A stretch of DNA of 64,000 nt from Thalassotalea sp. 1_MG-2023 (GCF_030546745.1 NZ_JAUOPD010000003.1:62001-126000); one strand, 5' to 3'. Counted from the stretch's first letter, positions 36,529 to 46,632 are shown. Notes: a model not told the origin generated them from the letters alone. Translations and numbers: made by a program.

Positions 36529-36565
36529 AAAAAGCCCTTGTTAAAAGGGTTAACAAAGGCTTTTT
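36529..36565. terminator. Bidirectional terminator between rsmJ and the TonB receptor
   Basis: AAAAAGCCCTTGTTAA pairs with TTAACAAAGGCTTTTT with one mismatch and a 5-base loop. T runs are present on both strands, between convergent genes. Confidence 0.9.
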
Positions 36566-36590
36566 GAAAAGTTTACGCGGTTATCTACGT

Positions 36591-39404
36591 TTAGAAAGAA
36601 TATTTAGTACTTAAAAAGAAGGTTGAACCAAGAAACGCTGGACTATAAGCGCCGGTTGAATTGGTATTCCCCTGTGTTAACATCGTTCTTCTTGGATCCT
36701 CGTTAAACACATTTGTAATGCCAACAGAATAACCTAAGTTGTCACTTTGTTGATAAGTTACATTGATATTAGAATACGTCCAGGCGTCTAGTGTATATTC
36801 AGGAGTGATGTCGTTTTCAGGACGACCATCAGTCGTTAATTCTCCGATAATGTAGGTTGTCCAGTTCATAGACCAATCATCAAAGTTCCAATTTACCATG
36901 AGATTAACTTTGTTCTCTGGTTGGAAGCCACCATTTGCTGTATGCGTTCCAACATAATCTGTTACCCCACCATCAAAAATACTGATCTCATGCTTTATTG
37001 CATGATGCCAAGTAAGTCCGAAGGTAAAATCACCATATTCTTGAGTGTTTAATCGGTAATGAACTTCTGAATCTAAACCTTGATAGTGCGATGCATTTAG
37101 GTTTTCATTATAAGTATCAACACCTAAGAGTACACCTTGTAATGGACCACTTTGGTAGCGATGAATGTCATCACAGAAGTCACCAGTTTCATTACATAAT
37201 TCAATTTTACGTTGTGCATTGAAAGTGGAAATAGTGTCTTCTAGTTTTATGTCATAATAATCTGCACTGATAGAAAACCCATCTAACCACGTAGGGGTAT
37301 ATACAATACCAAACGTTTTAATTTTTGCTGTCTCTGGGTCAAGGTGTGGATTACCACCAGTGTTAGTTCTGATTTGTTCTAAACCGTCTCTAAAGCCAGA
37401 GCTTGGAGCACCAGTTTTTAAACAACCAGCATCATTCTCTGGTGTTAAAGGTCTTAAAGGTTCGTTATCTCCTAAGGTTTTACATGGATCAATACCGTCT
37501 GCAAAGGAAGGAAGTTGACCGGCAAATAACTCACGAATATTCGCAGCTCTAAAGGCCTGACTAATAGTTGATCTTAAGCTAATATCATCATTAACAGCCC
37601 AAAAAATGGATGCTTTTGAGTTAGTTGTTGCACCAGCATTAGTGCTGTAGTTTGAATAACGACTTGCTAAATTTACTTCTAGAGATTGGGCAAACTTCAT
37701 GCCGCTTAGAAGTGGTATATTAATTTCTACGTACGCTTCTGAAACATTATACCCACCGCTTGTCGGTCGACCATTACCATCTGTAGTCGTAGCATGCACA
37801 GCATTGCTGTCAGTTTGAATTCGTCCATCTAGCTCCATATAGGATGCGCCTGTAGCTACGCCAATTATGCCGGCGTCTGTTTCAAATAATGAACCAGTAA
37901 CATCAAACGTCGCTGTTTTTATGGAAGAATGACCATAGCTAACATTTGACCAATCTCCTGATACATAAGCCATTGCACGAGGATCTTGTGATTCACCTGG
38001 TGTTAAGAATACGTTTAAAGGTACACAAGTAGATTCTAAAAATTTAACCTCTTCAGGTCCTGTTCCGCATCGTAACTCACCTTCTGAATTAAAATGTGTA
38101 GGACCAACAGCTTCACGAACGCGAGCCCAATTAAACACTCCCTCTCTTGTTTCTTGGGTTTCGTAGCGACCAAATGTATAGCCTGCCCGCCAGTCCCAAT
38201 CTTCATTGAAATCACCGCTTAAACCAAGTGCAATATGGAACTGGTTAGATGAAAATCGACTTTGTCGTGGGCCGAATTCATTCATACGTTTTGACCACTT
38301 AAAAATATCGTATGCATTACCATTACTATCTTTAGGGCCAAACTGCTGGTTATAATAATTATCTTTAGAAATTGGTATATCATCGTAACCACCAATCCAA
38401 GGAATCAGCGGTTGGGCAGCTGAGTTTGAGTCATTATTTCGATGTGAGTAAAGCACTTCAAAATCAAACATTACATCTTTTGATGCTAAAATATTGCCAA
38501 ACTCATAATTACCTAACGCTGACATTGTATATTTTTCAGTTGGTTGTTGTAAAAATGACTGCTCATGATGATTATATCTATCAGCATCAGTAAACTGATG
38601 GAAATCACCATAATCTGAACCACGAGTTAAGCGGTTCCCGTCAGGATCTGTTACAGCTGTCCATGGAACCCAAAAGCTACCCCATGGGGTTACAGAACCG
38701 TCATTTTGTAATTGAACAACTTCATTTGAAAAAGGTATTTGATCAGAATAAATAGCCTTATCTTCGGAATAGCTAGCTGAAAAAGTGACGTTACCTTTGT
38801 CGCCCGAAACACCGCCAACGAGTTCAACAGTGGTTTTTGAGCCGTCACCATCAAAGTTATCACCATAGGTAGCGCTTATCTCGAATCCTTCAAAGTCTTT
38901 TCTAGTGATAATATTTACCACACCACCAATTGCATCGGAACCATAAATTGCGGATGCGCCATCCATTAGAATTTCTACGCGTTCGATGATCGCTGTTGGA
39001 ATTGCGCCTAAATCGGCAGAAGAATCTGCACCTTTACCGCCAGCAGGAAGACGCTTACCGTTCAATAGAATAAGCGTTCTTCGCGCTCCAATACCCCTTA
39101 AATCAAAACGCACGGTACCACCGCCATTTGCTGACAATGAATTTTCTGATGGTTGTGAGACAGTCATCGTTTGTAATATATCGCCAATATTTTGATATGG
39201 ACTCGCGTCTATTGCAGATTTATCAATGACAGTAACTGCGCCGGCAGCTACTAAATTAGTTCTGGCAATCCTTGAGCCGGTTACAACAATTTTTTCTGCT
39301 TTTTGTTTAGCCTCTTGATTATCAGTTGATGCCGCATTTGCCGTTGAACAAGCACTCGCTATAGCAAGTGCGAGAGTACATTTTACAAGTGGTATCTTTT
39401 TCAT
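36591..39404 (-). CDS. TonB-dependent outer membrane receptor, mannoside locus
   Basis: A 937-residue TonB-dependent transporter with a Sec signal (MKKIPLVKCTLALAIASACS region, cleavage near STANA). The plug domain (about 35-150) shows EKIVVTGSRIARTNL as a possible TonB-box region, then GAVTVIDKSAIDASPYQNIG and MDGASAIYGSDAIGGVVNII. The barrel of about 750 residues ends in the aromatic FFLSTKYSF needed for BAM insertion. It is large, as for oligosaccharide rather than siderophore receptors. Two perfect copies of the locus palindrome TGGAACGTTCCA lie 36 and 225 bases upstream of its start, tying it to the adjacent LacI-type regulator. The role as mannoside importer is inferred from this context. 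Confidence 0.88.
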   Translation of the reverse strand: MKKIPLVKCTLALAIASACSTANAASTDNQEAKQKAEKIVVTGSRIARTNLVAAGAVTVIDKSAIDASPYQNIGDILQTMTVSQPSENSLSANGGGTVRFDLRGIGARRTLILLNGKRLPAGGKGADSSADLGAIPTAIIERVEILMDGASAIYGSDAIGGVVNIITRKDFEGFEISATYGDNFDGDGSKTTVELVGGVSGDKGNVTFSASYSEDKAIYSDQIPFSNEVVQLQNDGSVTPWGSFWVPWTAVTDPDGNRLTRGSDYGDFHQFTDADRYNHHEQSFLQQPTEKYTMSALGNYEFGNILASKDVMFDFEVLYSHRNNDSNSAAQPLIPWIGGYDDIPISKDNYYNQQFGPKDSNGNAYDIFKWSKRMNEFGPRQSRFSSNQFHIALGLSGDFNEDWDWRAGYTFGRYETQETREGVFNWARVREAVGPTHFNSEGELRCGTGPEEVKFLESTCVPLNVFLTPGESQDPRAMAYVSGDWSNVSYGHSSIKTATFDVTGSLFETDAGIIGVATGASYMELDGRIQTDSNAVHATTTDGNGRPTSGGYNVSEAYVEINIPLLSGMKFAQSLEVNLASRYSNYSTNAGATTNSKASIFWAVNDDISLRSTISQAFRAANIRELFAGQLPSFADGIDPCKTLGDNEPLRPLTPENDAGCLKTGAPSSGFRDGLEQIRTNTGGNPHLDPETAKIKTFGIVYTPTWLDGFSISADYYDIKLEDTISTFNAQRKIELCNETGDFCDDIHRYQSGPLQGVLLGVDTYNENLNASHYQGLDSEVHYRLNTQEYGDFTFGLTWHHAIKHEISIFDGGVTDYVGTHTANGGFQPENKVNLMVNWNFDDWSMNWTTYIIGELTTDGRPENDITPEYTLDAWTYSNINVTYQQSDNLGYSVGITNVFNEDPRRTMLTQGNTNSTGAYSPAFLGSTFFLSTKYSF

Positions 39405-39439
39405 CTTGTTATCCCTATTTATCTTTTTATATTATTAAT

Positions 39440-39451
39440 TGGAACGTTCCA
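39440..39451. promoter_or_regulatory. LacI-type operator, copy 1 (receptor promoter)
   Basis: An exact TGGAACGTTCCA palindrome, 36 bases upstream of the TonB receptor start. The even-symmetric CG centre is typical of LacI-family sites. Confidence 0.82.
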
Positions 39452-39628
39452 TTTTTAAAGTGCTCTAATGCAAAGCAGGAGCATCGATTAAACATTTAAT
39501 TAACACTGTTTTTATATATAAAGGAACGAAATCAACTAGGTTAGTAATTAATCATAGTGGATTATTACCAATGATAGCCCTTTTCAAATTTTTTGATTAA
39601 ATTAAAGCCAAAAACATTAAATCATTAT

Positions 39629-39640
39629 TGGAACGTTCCA
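39629..39640. promoter_or_regulatory. LacI-type operator, copy 2
   Basis: A second exact TGGAACGTTCCA, 178 bases from the first measured from the same end; the pair could allow DNA looping. Confidence 0.8.
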
Positions 39641-40120
39641 ACAAGTACTTTTTAATAATTAACTAATGGTTGTTGATAATTGAAGAGTGATTTTTAACAA
39701 CTGAAGACCTGTTTCTTTCACCTAGAACAGTTATTGTATGATAGAAATAAGTAAAAAAAATATTGTCAATAATACCGTTATTTATTGTGATATCCCTGTC
39801 GCTTTGCGTTACTTACACTTGATGTAAGTTAAATACAAGATTGAAAGATATAATACTACTAGCGCGTCGCGCACGTATTAATTTAAAAAACGATATTTTT
39901 TTAATGTTAAGGAGAACTTTCAATTAATTTACCTTAATGGAGTTTCGTTACCGAGGTTTAATTATATGTTTCGTCACTGTATGCTCTGATGTGTTAAAGA
40001 ATAATGTTGCTAGCAGCCAATTTAACGTGGTAACAAGGTTTTTGATGCATTATTTGATTTAGGTAAGTCTTCTTTTTCTTAATGTTGATGTATGACCCCT
40101 TATTATTTACTTGTTTATAG

Positions 40121-40231
40121 AGGTTCGACCTGAGATCATTGTTTCGAGTTTTGGAAACTCAAACGGGTGATGAAGTCGTTAAACTTGATATGAAATCAAG
40201 TAGCCACATCGACAATATTTCAGTTGACTGA
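40121..40231 (+). pseudogene. Possible C-terminal relic of a lost gene
   Basis: A 36-codon frame without a start codon or ribosome site. Its end, KLDMKSSSHIDNISVD, resembles the last strand of galactose-binding-like (CBM) domains, which often finish in IDNxSVD. It could be the 3' remnant of a secreted carbohydrate-active enzyme deleted from the locus. The evidence is short and weak. Confidence 0.25.
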
Positions 40232-40277
40232 TCGTAAATTCAAACTGAAATTATCAACGAAAATATATCGATTTCTT

Positions 40278-40289
40278 TAGAACGTTCCA
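40278..40289. promoter_or_regulatory. LacI-type operator, copy 3 (one mismatch)
   Basis: TAGAACGTTCCA, one base from the consensus. It lies deep in the intergenic region, far from either flanking start, just after the possible relic frame. Confidence 0.6.
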
Positions 40290-40496
40290 ATATATTCTTC
40301 ATTTAAATGAAACGAATATTTAGTTAAGAATCATAGAGATTAGATACAATAATTGACGCTATTCAAGAATATAAAAAGTCAGATATAAGCATCTTAGAGT
40401 ACTAACTTAAGTGCTCGCTAAGTACGGTATGTAATCTAAAAATAATAAATTCTATCCGTCAAGGTTGGGTTAACCTTCCTGTCTTTACTCAAAAAG

Positions 40497-41495
40497 CTAA
40501 CAAGACGAACGTTCGATTAATTTTACGCCCACTAGTATTTTGTTATGAGCATTACTATCGGCCCCGACCAATTCTTGGCAAACAGCTCGTGCGATCTGAT
40601 TCTCGTTTATATGAATAGTGGTCAGAGGTGGTGACATTAATTGTGAATCTTTTAAATCATCAAATCCTATAATACCGATATCCACTCCAGGTTTAATTTG
40701 TTGCTCTTTCATGTATTCAATAGCACCATAAGCGATAATGTCACTAAAACATACTATTGCTTCTATATCAGGTGATCTATCTAATAAAAGCTTCATTGCT
40801 TTTCGACCCCCATCTCTAGTGGTATCTGATTGGATAACGTGTTGCTCAGTTCTGTCGTCAGAGTTATTGATCATCGCTGTGCTATAACCCTTAAGGCGTT
40901 GGTGGTAATCTGAGATACTTTTATTTCCCCCTAAAAATGCAATTTTTCTATAACCTTTATCTAATAGAAGGTTTGTACTCAAATCTGTACCTGCAACGTT
41001 ATCTGGAATGATAGTTGAAACATTTGCTCCCTGTATTTCACGCATTATATTAATGACTAAACGGCCTTTATCGACTAAATTATTTAAAAACTCAGGTCGT
41101 GTACCTGGTGCTGGACAAATAACATAAGCCGACACCTTATACTCTTCTAATCGCTGGATTAACTCTGATTGTTGATCCGCGCTTTCACCACTGCTAACTA
41201 AAATTGCGAACATGCCTATATTGCGGATCTGTTGCTCTAAAGCTACTGTTAGTTGGCTGGAATAAGGGTTGGTTAAGTCATTAATAACGATGGCGACTAA
41301 ATTGGAACGTCTACTGCGTAGAGATGCTGCATCCCGGTTGTAAATATAGCCAGTGTCTTCGATAGCTTTAAGTACTTTTCGCTTAGATTTTTCGCTAACT
41401 TTATTACTGTGAGTTAACACCAAAGAAACCGTAGATTTAGACACACCAGCCTTTTTCGCCACGTCAACAACAGTAATGGTATTTTGATTCTTCAA
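40497..41495 (-). CDS. LacI-family regulator of the mannoside locus
   Basis: A 332-residue repressor. The N-terminal helix-turn-helix reads VVDVAKKAGVSKSTVSLVLT (about 9-28) with the hinge helix ending at SLRSRRSN. The periplasmic-binding-like core follows (VAIVINDLTNPYSSQLTVAL, then AIVCFSDIIAYGAIEYMKEQ and IGIIGFDDLKDSQLMSPPLT). It sits divergently from the first GH92 gene, with a perfect TGGAACGTTCCA between the two starts, and the same site fronts the TonB receptor. In Alteromonadales regulon studies a LacI-type ManR controls mannose genes of the same content; I use this as a parallel, not as proof of orthology. The inducer is probably mannose or a phosphorylated product. Confidence 0.9.
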   Translation of the reverse strand: MKNQNTITVVDVAKKAGVSKSTVSLVLTHSNKVSEKSKRKVLKAIEDTGYIYNRDAASLRSRRSNLVAIVINDLTNPYSSQLTVALEQQIRNIGMFAILVSSGESADQQSELIQRLEEYKVSAYVICPAPGTRPEFLNNLVDKGRLVINIMREIQGANVSTIIPDNVAGTDLSTNLLLDKGYRKIAFLGGNKSISDYHQRLKGYSTAMINNSDDRTEQHVIQSDTTRDGGRKAMKLLLDRSPDIEAIVCFSDIIAYGAIEYMKEQQIKPGVDIGIIGFDDLKDSQLMSPPLTTIHINENQIARAVCQELVGADSNAHNKILVGVKLIERSSC

Positions 41496-41571
41496 AGGTG
41501 ATTCCTTAAGTAAAAAGTGCTAGCAATGGTTGAATTATAACTTAACTCAAGATATATTGAACCCTATAAAT

Positions 41572-41583
41572 TGGAACGTTCCA
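41572..41583. promoter_or_regulatory. LacI-type operator, copy 4 (regulator/GH92 divergent promoters)
   Basis: An exact TGGAACGTTCCA, 77 bases from the regulator start and 78 bases from the chosen GH92 start, so it can control both. Confidence 0.82.
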
Positions 41584-41660
41584 AAAAATAATGAGCTTGC
41601 CTTAATCAAATGAAAATAATGGATAAGCGTTTAGGTTTTATCGTTAGAGGAAAAATACGA

Positions 41661-44069
41661 ATGCAGCAAACGACGTGCGACAATAGTTCAAAGAGAATGA
41701 ACTCTCTTTGGACATTGATGTTATTGGTGGTATTAGTTGGTCTTTGTTTATCTACATCTGCTAACACTAATAAATTGAATAAAGCAGATAAAACAACCTG
41801 GGTAGACCCATTCATTGGAACCGGTGGCGATGGTCATACCTTTCCAGGTGCGGTTGTTCCATTTGGTATGGTGCAATTAAGTCCTGATACAGCTGCGCTT
41901 AGTCGCGGTATTGATCCTCAACATGATATTTATAAACATTGTGCAGGCTATCATTATGACGATCATACTATTATTGGCTTTTCGCATACTCATTTCAGCG
42001 GTACGGGGCATTCAGATTTAGGAGATTTACTAATTATGCCTGGCACAGGTACTGTTTTTACTAAGCCTGGCACAGAAGAAGATCCTGATTCAGGCTATCG
42101 ATCGCGTTTTAGTCATGATCGAGAACAAGCCTCGCCAGGTTATTACATGGTTGAACTGGACGATTACAATATTAAAGCGGAGCTTACCACCACAACGCGT
42201 ACGGGCTTGCATAAATATACCTTTAATGGCGAAGAAGACGCTCATGTTTTACTAGATTTAACTTCTTCGATATACAATTTTAAAAACAAAGTTATATGGA
42301 GCGACGTGCGTGTAATTGACAATCAAACGTTGTTGGCATATCGCTCAACTAATGGTTGGGCAAAACATCGTGAAATGTATTTCGCCATTAAGTTTTCTCG
42401 ACCATTCGACCGTATTGAATTGATCAATGAGGATAATGCTCGCTATCGTTGTAATGGCTGTTTAGATAATGACCGTGATAAAAAGCCCTCAACAATTGTT
42501 AACGATGCCATTCAATTTACCGCAGGAAAAGACATCAAAGTGGTTGCTCATTTTGATCAAGCAAAAAAAACGCCATTACTGGTGAAGGTTGGATTGTCTG
42601 CGGTAAGTAGAAGTAATGCTTTAGAAAATTTAACGGACGAATTACCTGATTGGGATTTTGATCGAGTTAGAGCTGATGCGAAGCAGTTATGGCAAGATAA
42701 GCTGAGTGTTATTGATGCTGAAGGTACAAGTGCCGAAAAACGCCAATTATACACTTCACTATATCATGCACTACAAGCTCCTTCAGTGTACCAAGACGTC
42801 AATGGTGAGTATCGTGGTGTAGATGGAGAAATACATCAAACGACAGACTTTGAACATTATACCTTGTTTTCGTTGTGGGACACATATCGTGCATTACATC
42901 CGTTGTTAACATATGTGGCTCCTGAAAGGGTATCTGACATGATTCAATCAATGTTAGCGCATTATCAACAGAGTTATGACGGTATGTTACCAATTTGGTC
43001 GTTTCAAGCTCATGAAACATGGACCATGATTGGCTATCATGCTGTATCAGTAATTGCTGATGCATACCTGAAGGGGATTCGTGATTTTGATCATGACCTT
43101 GCGCTAAAAGCGATGTTAGAGACAGCAAATAACGCCAAATATGATGCGATACCTGAATATGTGAAATATGGCTATGTTCCTATGGATAAGCTTAGCGAAT
43201 CAGTATCAATAACTCTTGAATATGCCTATGACGATTTTACCATTGCCCGTTATGCTGAAGCGTTGGGAAATAAAAAAGTTGCCGATGAATTTTACCGCCG
43301 CGCATTATCTTATAAAAATGTGTTTGATCCTTCGGTAGGCTTTATGCGTGGTAAAAACTCAAAAGGTGTTTGGAATCCTGAATTTGATCCTGAAGAGGCC
43401 AAATTAATGGGGCCATTTACGGAAGGAAATAGTTATCAATATACTTTTTATGTCCCGCATGATGCACAAGAATTAGTGAAATTAATTGGTGGCGATAAAG
43501 CCTTCGAACAGCGATTAGACACTTTGTTTGAAAAAGAATTGAGCCCAGAAAAGATTAAAGAGCACGAAGATATAGCGGGTTTAATTGGTCAATATGCACA
43601 TGGCAATGAGCCAAGTCACCACATTGCCTATATGTATAATGATGCGGGTAAACCATGGCGCACACAAGAACGTATTCGCCAAATTATGGATACCTTATCA
43701 TCCGATAAGCCTGATGGTCTTGCCGGTAACGATGATGTGGGACAAATGTCAGCGTGGTATATATTTTCCGCTATGGGTTTTTATCCTGTTGCACCAGGCA
43801 GCTTAAGTTACAGCATCGGTGCGCCACAATTACCTAAAATATCAATGAATTTAGCAAACAACAAAACATTTACGGTTAAAGCTAAAGAATTATCAAAATC
43901 TAACAAATATGTTAAGTCAGTTAAGCTTAATGGTAAAACGCTAAAACGTAGTTACCTTACTCATAATGATATTCAACAAGGTGGCGTTTTAGAGTTCCAA
44001 ATGACGGATAAACCAAACAAGCATTGGGGTACAGCGTTAGAGCATCGACCACCTTCAATGAGCCGATAA
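41661..44069 (+). CDS. GH92 alpha-mannosidase, secreted (first of two)
   Basis: GH92 enzymes are calcium-dependent exo-alpha-mannosidases acting with inversion. From the ATG at 41661 (AGAGG about 10 bases upstream) the protein is 802 residues with a signal segment (TLMLLVVLVGLCLSTSA); the frame opens at 41610 without a ribosome site. Signatures are WVDPFIGTGGDGHTFPGAVV, PFGMVQLSPDT, FSHTHFSGTGHSDLGD, the central FSLWDTYRALHPLLT, GNEPSHHIAYMYN (general-acid region) and GNDDVGQMSAWYIFSAMGFY near the C-terminus. It should work in the periplasm on oligomannosides. It heads the operon of two GH92 genes, transporter, kinase and isomerase. Confidence 0.94.
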   Translation: MQQTTCDNSSKRMNSLWTLMLLVVLVGLCLSTSANTNKLNKADKTTWVDPFIGTGGDGHTFPGAVVPFGMVQLSPDTAALSRGIDPQHDIYKHCAGYHYDDHTIIGFSHTHFSGTGHSDLGDLLIMPGTGTVFTKPGTEEDPDSGYRSRFSHDREQASPGYYMVELDDYNIKAELTTTTRTGLHKYTFNGEEDAHVLLDLTSSIYNFKNKVIWSDVRVIDNQTLLAYRSTNGWAKHREMYFAIKFSRPFDRIELINEDNARYRCNGCLDNDRDKKPSTIVNDAIQFTAGKDIKVVAHFDQAKKTPLLVKVGLSAVSRSNALENLTDELPDWDFDRVRADAKQLWQDKLSVIDAEGTSAEKRQLYTSLYHALQAPSVYQDVNGEYRGVDGEIHQTTDFEHYTLFSLWDTYRALHPLLTYVAPERVSDMIQSMLAHYQQSYDGMLPIWSFQAHETWTMIGYHAVSVIADAYLKGIRDFDHDLALKAMLETANNAKYDAIPEYVKYGYVPMDKLSESVSITLEYAYDDFTIARYAEALGNKKVADEFYRRALSYKNVFDPSVGFMRGKNSKGVWNPEFDPEEAKLMGPFTEGNSYQYTFYVPHDAQELVKLIGGDKAFEQRLDTLFEKELSPEKIKEHEDIAGLIGQYAHGNEPSHHIAYMYNDAGKPWRTQERIRQIMDTLSSDKPDGLAGNDDVGQMSAWYIFSAMGFYPVAPGSLSYSIGAPQLPKISMNLANNKTFTVKAKELSKSNKYVKSVKLNGKTLKRSYLTHNDIQQGGVLEFQMTDKPNKHWGTALEHRPPSMSR

Positions 44070-44084
44070 CAATTATTATTTTTA

Positions 44085-44106
44085 GGCCTTGTAAGTATGC
44101 AAGGCC
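44085..44106 (+). other. Intercistronic hairpin between the two GH92 genes
   Basis: A perfect 7-bp stem GGCCTTG / CAAGGCC with an 8-base loop, ending 12 bases before the second GH92 start and beside its AAGGA ribosome site. There is no T run, so it is more likely an RNA-stability or translation element than a terminator. Confidence 0.5.
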
Positions 44107-44118
44107 AAGGACAATTTT

Positions 44119-46632
44119 ATGAAAAAACGTTTTATATACTCTCTCACGTTAATGGCCTCATGTATGACCATGTTAGGTTGTGAGAATATGGTTGAATTAC
44201 AGTCAGAGAAAGATTTGAATCTATCAAAAATTGAACCTAATTGGGTCAGCGAACCTGCTTCTTTTGTGAATCCTTTTATTGGTACTGAAGGTGTATACAA
44301 CCATAGACAAGCTGCGAATGTAACACCGGGTGCATTGATTCCCTTTGGAATGTTTAACTTTGGCCCTGAGCATGCATATACCGAAGATTTATTAAAAGAA
44401 AGCAAAGGTATGGATAAGCGAGTTCGTATAGAAAAAGGCCGTATACCGGTATCTCCAGGCGGTTATAACTATGCGGCAACGCGGGTTAAAGGTTTTTCAT
44501 TTACTCGATTATCGGGCACAGGTTGTTTAGGTGCCTCCGGTGATATTCCTGTGATGCCATTTACTCAAAAAATGATTCATTCGCCAGATACTGATTATCT
44601 TAATGCCTATTATAGTGCAGGTTTTTCACATAAAGATGAAACAGCAATACCGGGCTACTATCAAGTTGGTTTAGATAATGGCGTAAACGTAGAATTGTCT
44701 GCAACCGCCCGTACCGGTATTGCTGAATTCACTTTTAGCGAACCAGAAAATGCCAAATTACTGTTCCGATCTTCTTATTCTCAAATTGGGAGTGGAGATG
44801 CGTATACAAAAGTTGATGCAGAAAAAGGAGAAATCACAGGGTTTGTTACCAGTGGTAATTTTTGTGGATACTTAGGTGAATATAATCGCCGTGACTACTA
44901 TACCCTACACTTTGTTGCCAAGTTAGACACGCCAATTACTGGTTCAGGTGGCTGGACAGATGACAAAGTGTTCGCAAATGCGACGGAAGCAAAAGGAGGA
45001 ATGGGTTATGGTGAAAAAGGTATTCCAACATTAGGTAAAGGCTCAGGTGTATGGGTGGATCTAGCGGTAAATGATAAAAAACCTGTCACGATGCGTGTTG
45101 GTATTTCGTACGTTAGTTTAGAAAATGCTCGCGAAAACTTAGCTGCAGAGCAAGAAAACAATAAACGTTTTGAAACGGTGAAAACACAAGCATATCAAGC
45201 ATGGAATAATGAACTCGCCAAAGTAAAGGTATCATCTGATAACAAAGATAAACTGACGACCTTCTATACTGCGCTATTTCACTCTCTTTATCACCCCAAT
45301 ATATTTAGTGATGTAAATGGGGAATATCAAGGATTTGATCAACAAGTACATCACATTACAGAAGAACAAAGTGCGCAATATGCAAATTTTTCAGGATGGG
45401 ATGTGTATCGTTCTCAACTGCAACTTGTGACAATGCTTGATCGTCAACGGGGTAGTGATATAGCTCAATCATTATATAACCAAGCTTCTCAATATAACGG
45501 TGTTTGGGATAGATGGACGCATAACTCAGGTCCTACAGGAGTTATGAGTGGTGATCCATCAAGCATAGCTATGGCAAATTTTGTTGCTTTTGGTGCAGAT
45601 AATTTTGAACTTGATGGTGCGTATCAATCACTGATTACTGCAGCAATGAACCCGACACCACTTGATTTAAGTAATGAAGGTTGTCCTGTGTTTTGCCGTG
45701 GTCAACACCCGTCACTTGATCAGTGGCAGACTGTTAATTACATTTCAGATCAGTCAAATAGTTGGGAAGGTGCTTCTGAAACATTAGAGCAAGCATCAGC
45801 TGACTTTGCATTATCGCAATTCGCTGAATATATGAATGACACCGAGCATGCGAATTTGTTGCTTAAGCGTTCAGGTTATTGGAAAAACCTTTTTAATCCT
45901 AATGCCAGCGATAAACTTGGTTATATTCAAGGTCGAAACCTTGATGGTACTTGGAAGGACGATTTTGATCCATTCAGTGGTCACTTGTTTGTTGAAGGCA
46001 GTCCCGCACAATATTTGTGGATGTTACCTTTTGATGGTCAAGGGCTTAATAAAAAGTTGGGTGGAGATCAAGCCATGGCTGATCGTTTAGATAGCCACTT
46101 TCATAAACCCGATGGTTCGTGGGTACTGTTTAGAGATAACGCAGAATTTTCCGATGTATCTAACCAACCATCGATCGCCTCTCCTTGGATGTACTTATTT
46201 TCAGGTAAAGCATATAAAACGCAAGATACTGTGCGAGAAACTATGGCACAGTTATGGAACAACACTACAAAAGGTATTCCTGGGCAAGATGATTTAGGAC
46301 AAATGTCATCTTGGTATGTTTTTTCTGCTTTAGGGATTTATCCTTTATATCCCGGAAAAGCGGATATGGTGTTGTCTAGCCCGCTATTTAGTCACGCTAA
46401 AATTGGAAATCTAACTATTACTGCACCAGGAGCATCGGATGAAAATCGCTATATAAAAGCTTTAGAAGTGAATGGAAAAGCGAGTCAGAAAAGTTGGATT
46501 AATAGTGAGCATATTCAACGACCGGTGAATTTGAATTTTACGCTTTCGACTAAGCCAAATAAAACATTTGGCGCAGCAAAACATGATCGTCCGCCATCTT
46601 ATAGTCGTTCATCGAGCAAGGAGTCGCACTAA
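44119..46632 (+). CDS. GH92 alpha-mannosidase, lipoprotein (second of two)
   Basis: An 837-residue GH92 enzyme with a lipoprotein signal (LMASCMTMLGC; Cys21 would be lipidated). It has SFVNPFIGTEG, AANVTPGALIPFGMFNFGPE, FTRLSGTGCLGASGDIPVMP, FSGWDVYRSQLQLVTML and GQDDLGQMSSWYVFSALGIY. The region matching GNEPSHH of the first enzyme reads SNQPSIASPWMYLFSG, so the two belong to different GH92 branches and likely differ in linkage or aglycone preference (inference). Membrane anchoring may keep it close to the receptor. Its stop overlaps the transporter start (TAATG). Confidence 0.92.
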   Translation: MKKRFIYSLTLMASCMTMLGCENMVELQSEKDLNLSKIEPNWVSEPASFVNPFIGTEGVYNHRQAANVTPGALIPFGMFNFGPEHAYTEDLLKESKGMDKRVRIEKGRIPVSPGGYNYAATRVKGFSFTRLSGTGCLGASGDIPVMPFTQKMIHSPDTDYLNAYYSAGFSHKDETAIPGYYQVGLDNGVNVELSATARTGIAEFTFSEPENAKLLFRSSYSQIGSGDAYTKVDAEKGEITGFVTSGNFCGYLGEYNRRDYYTLHFVAKLDTPITGSGGWTDDKVFANATEAKGGMGYGEKGIPTLGKGSGVWVDLAVNDKKPVTMRVGISYVSLENARENLAAEQENNKRFETVKTQAYQAWNNELAKVKVSSDNKDKLTTFYTALFHSLYHPNIFSDVNGEYQGFDQQVHHITEEQSAQYANFSGWDVYRSQLQLVTMLDRQRGSDIAQSLYNQASQYNGVWDRWTHNSGPTGVMSGDPSSIAMANFVAFGADNFELDGAYQSLITAAMNPTPLDLSNEGCPVFCRGQHPSLDQWQTVNYISDQSNSWEGASETLEQASADFALSQFAEYMNDTEHANLLLKRSGYWKNLFNPNASDKLGYIQGRNLDGTWKDDFDPFSGHLFVEGSPAQYLWMLPFDGQGLNKKLGGDQAMADRLDSHFHKPDGSWVLFRDNAEFSDVSNQPSIASPWMYLFSGKAYKTQDTVRETMAQLWNNTTKGIPGQDDLGQMSSWYVFSALGIYPLYPGKADMVLSSPLFSHAKIGNLTITAPGASDENRYIKALEVNGKASQKSWINSEHIQRPVNLNFTLSTKPNKTFGAAKHDRPPSYSRSSSKESH

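Larger units (their letters stand above)
39405..40496. other. 1.1-kb AT-rich intergenic region in the mannoside locus
   Basis: This region between the receptor start and the regulator stop holds three copies of the locus operator (39440, 39629 and a one-mismatch copy at 40278) and a short frame that may be a gene relic (40121-40231). Otherwise I see no gene. A small inverted repeat AAGGTT-N5-AACCTT at 40461-40477 could help to end regulator transcription. Its length is out of line with the tight spacing elsewhere and suggests loss of a gene. Confidence 0.55.

Noticed and set aside
40507-40514. Fifth LacI-type operator (GAACGTTC core) at the 3' end of the regulator gene
   Set aside because: The core octamer is present but the outer bases differ (ACGAACGTTCGA), and it lies inside the last codons of the gene; likely chance, although a looping site cannot be excluded.
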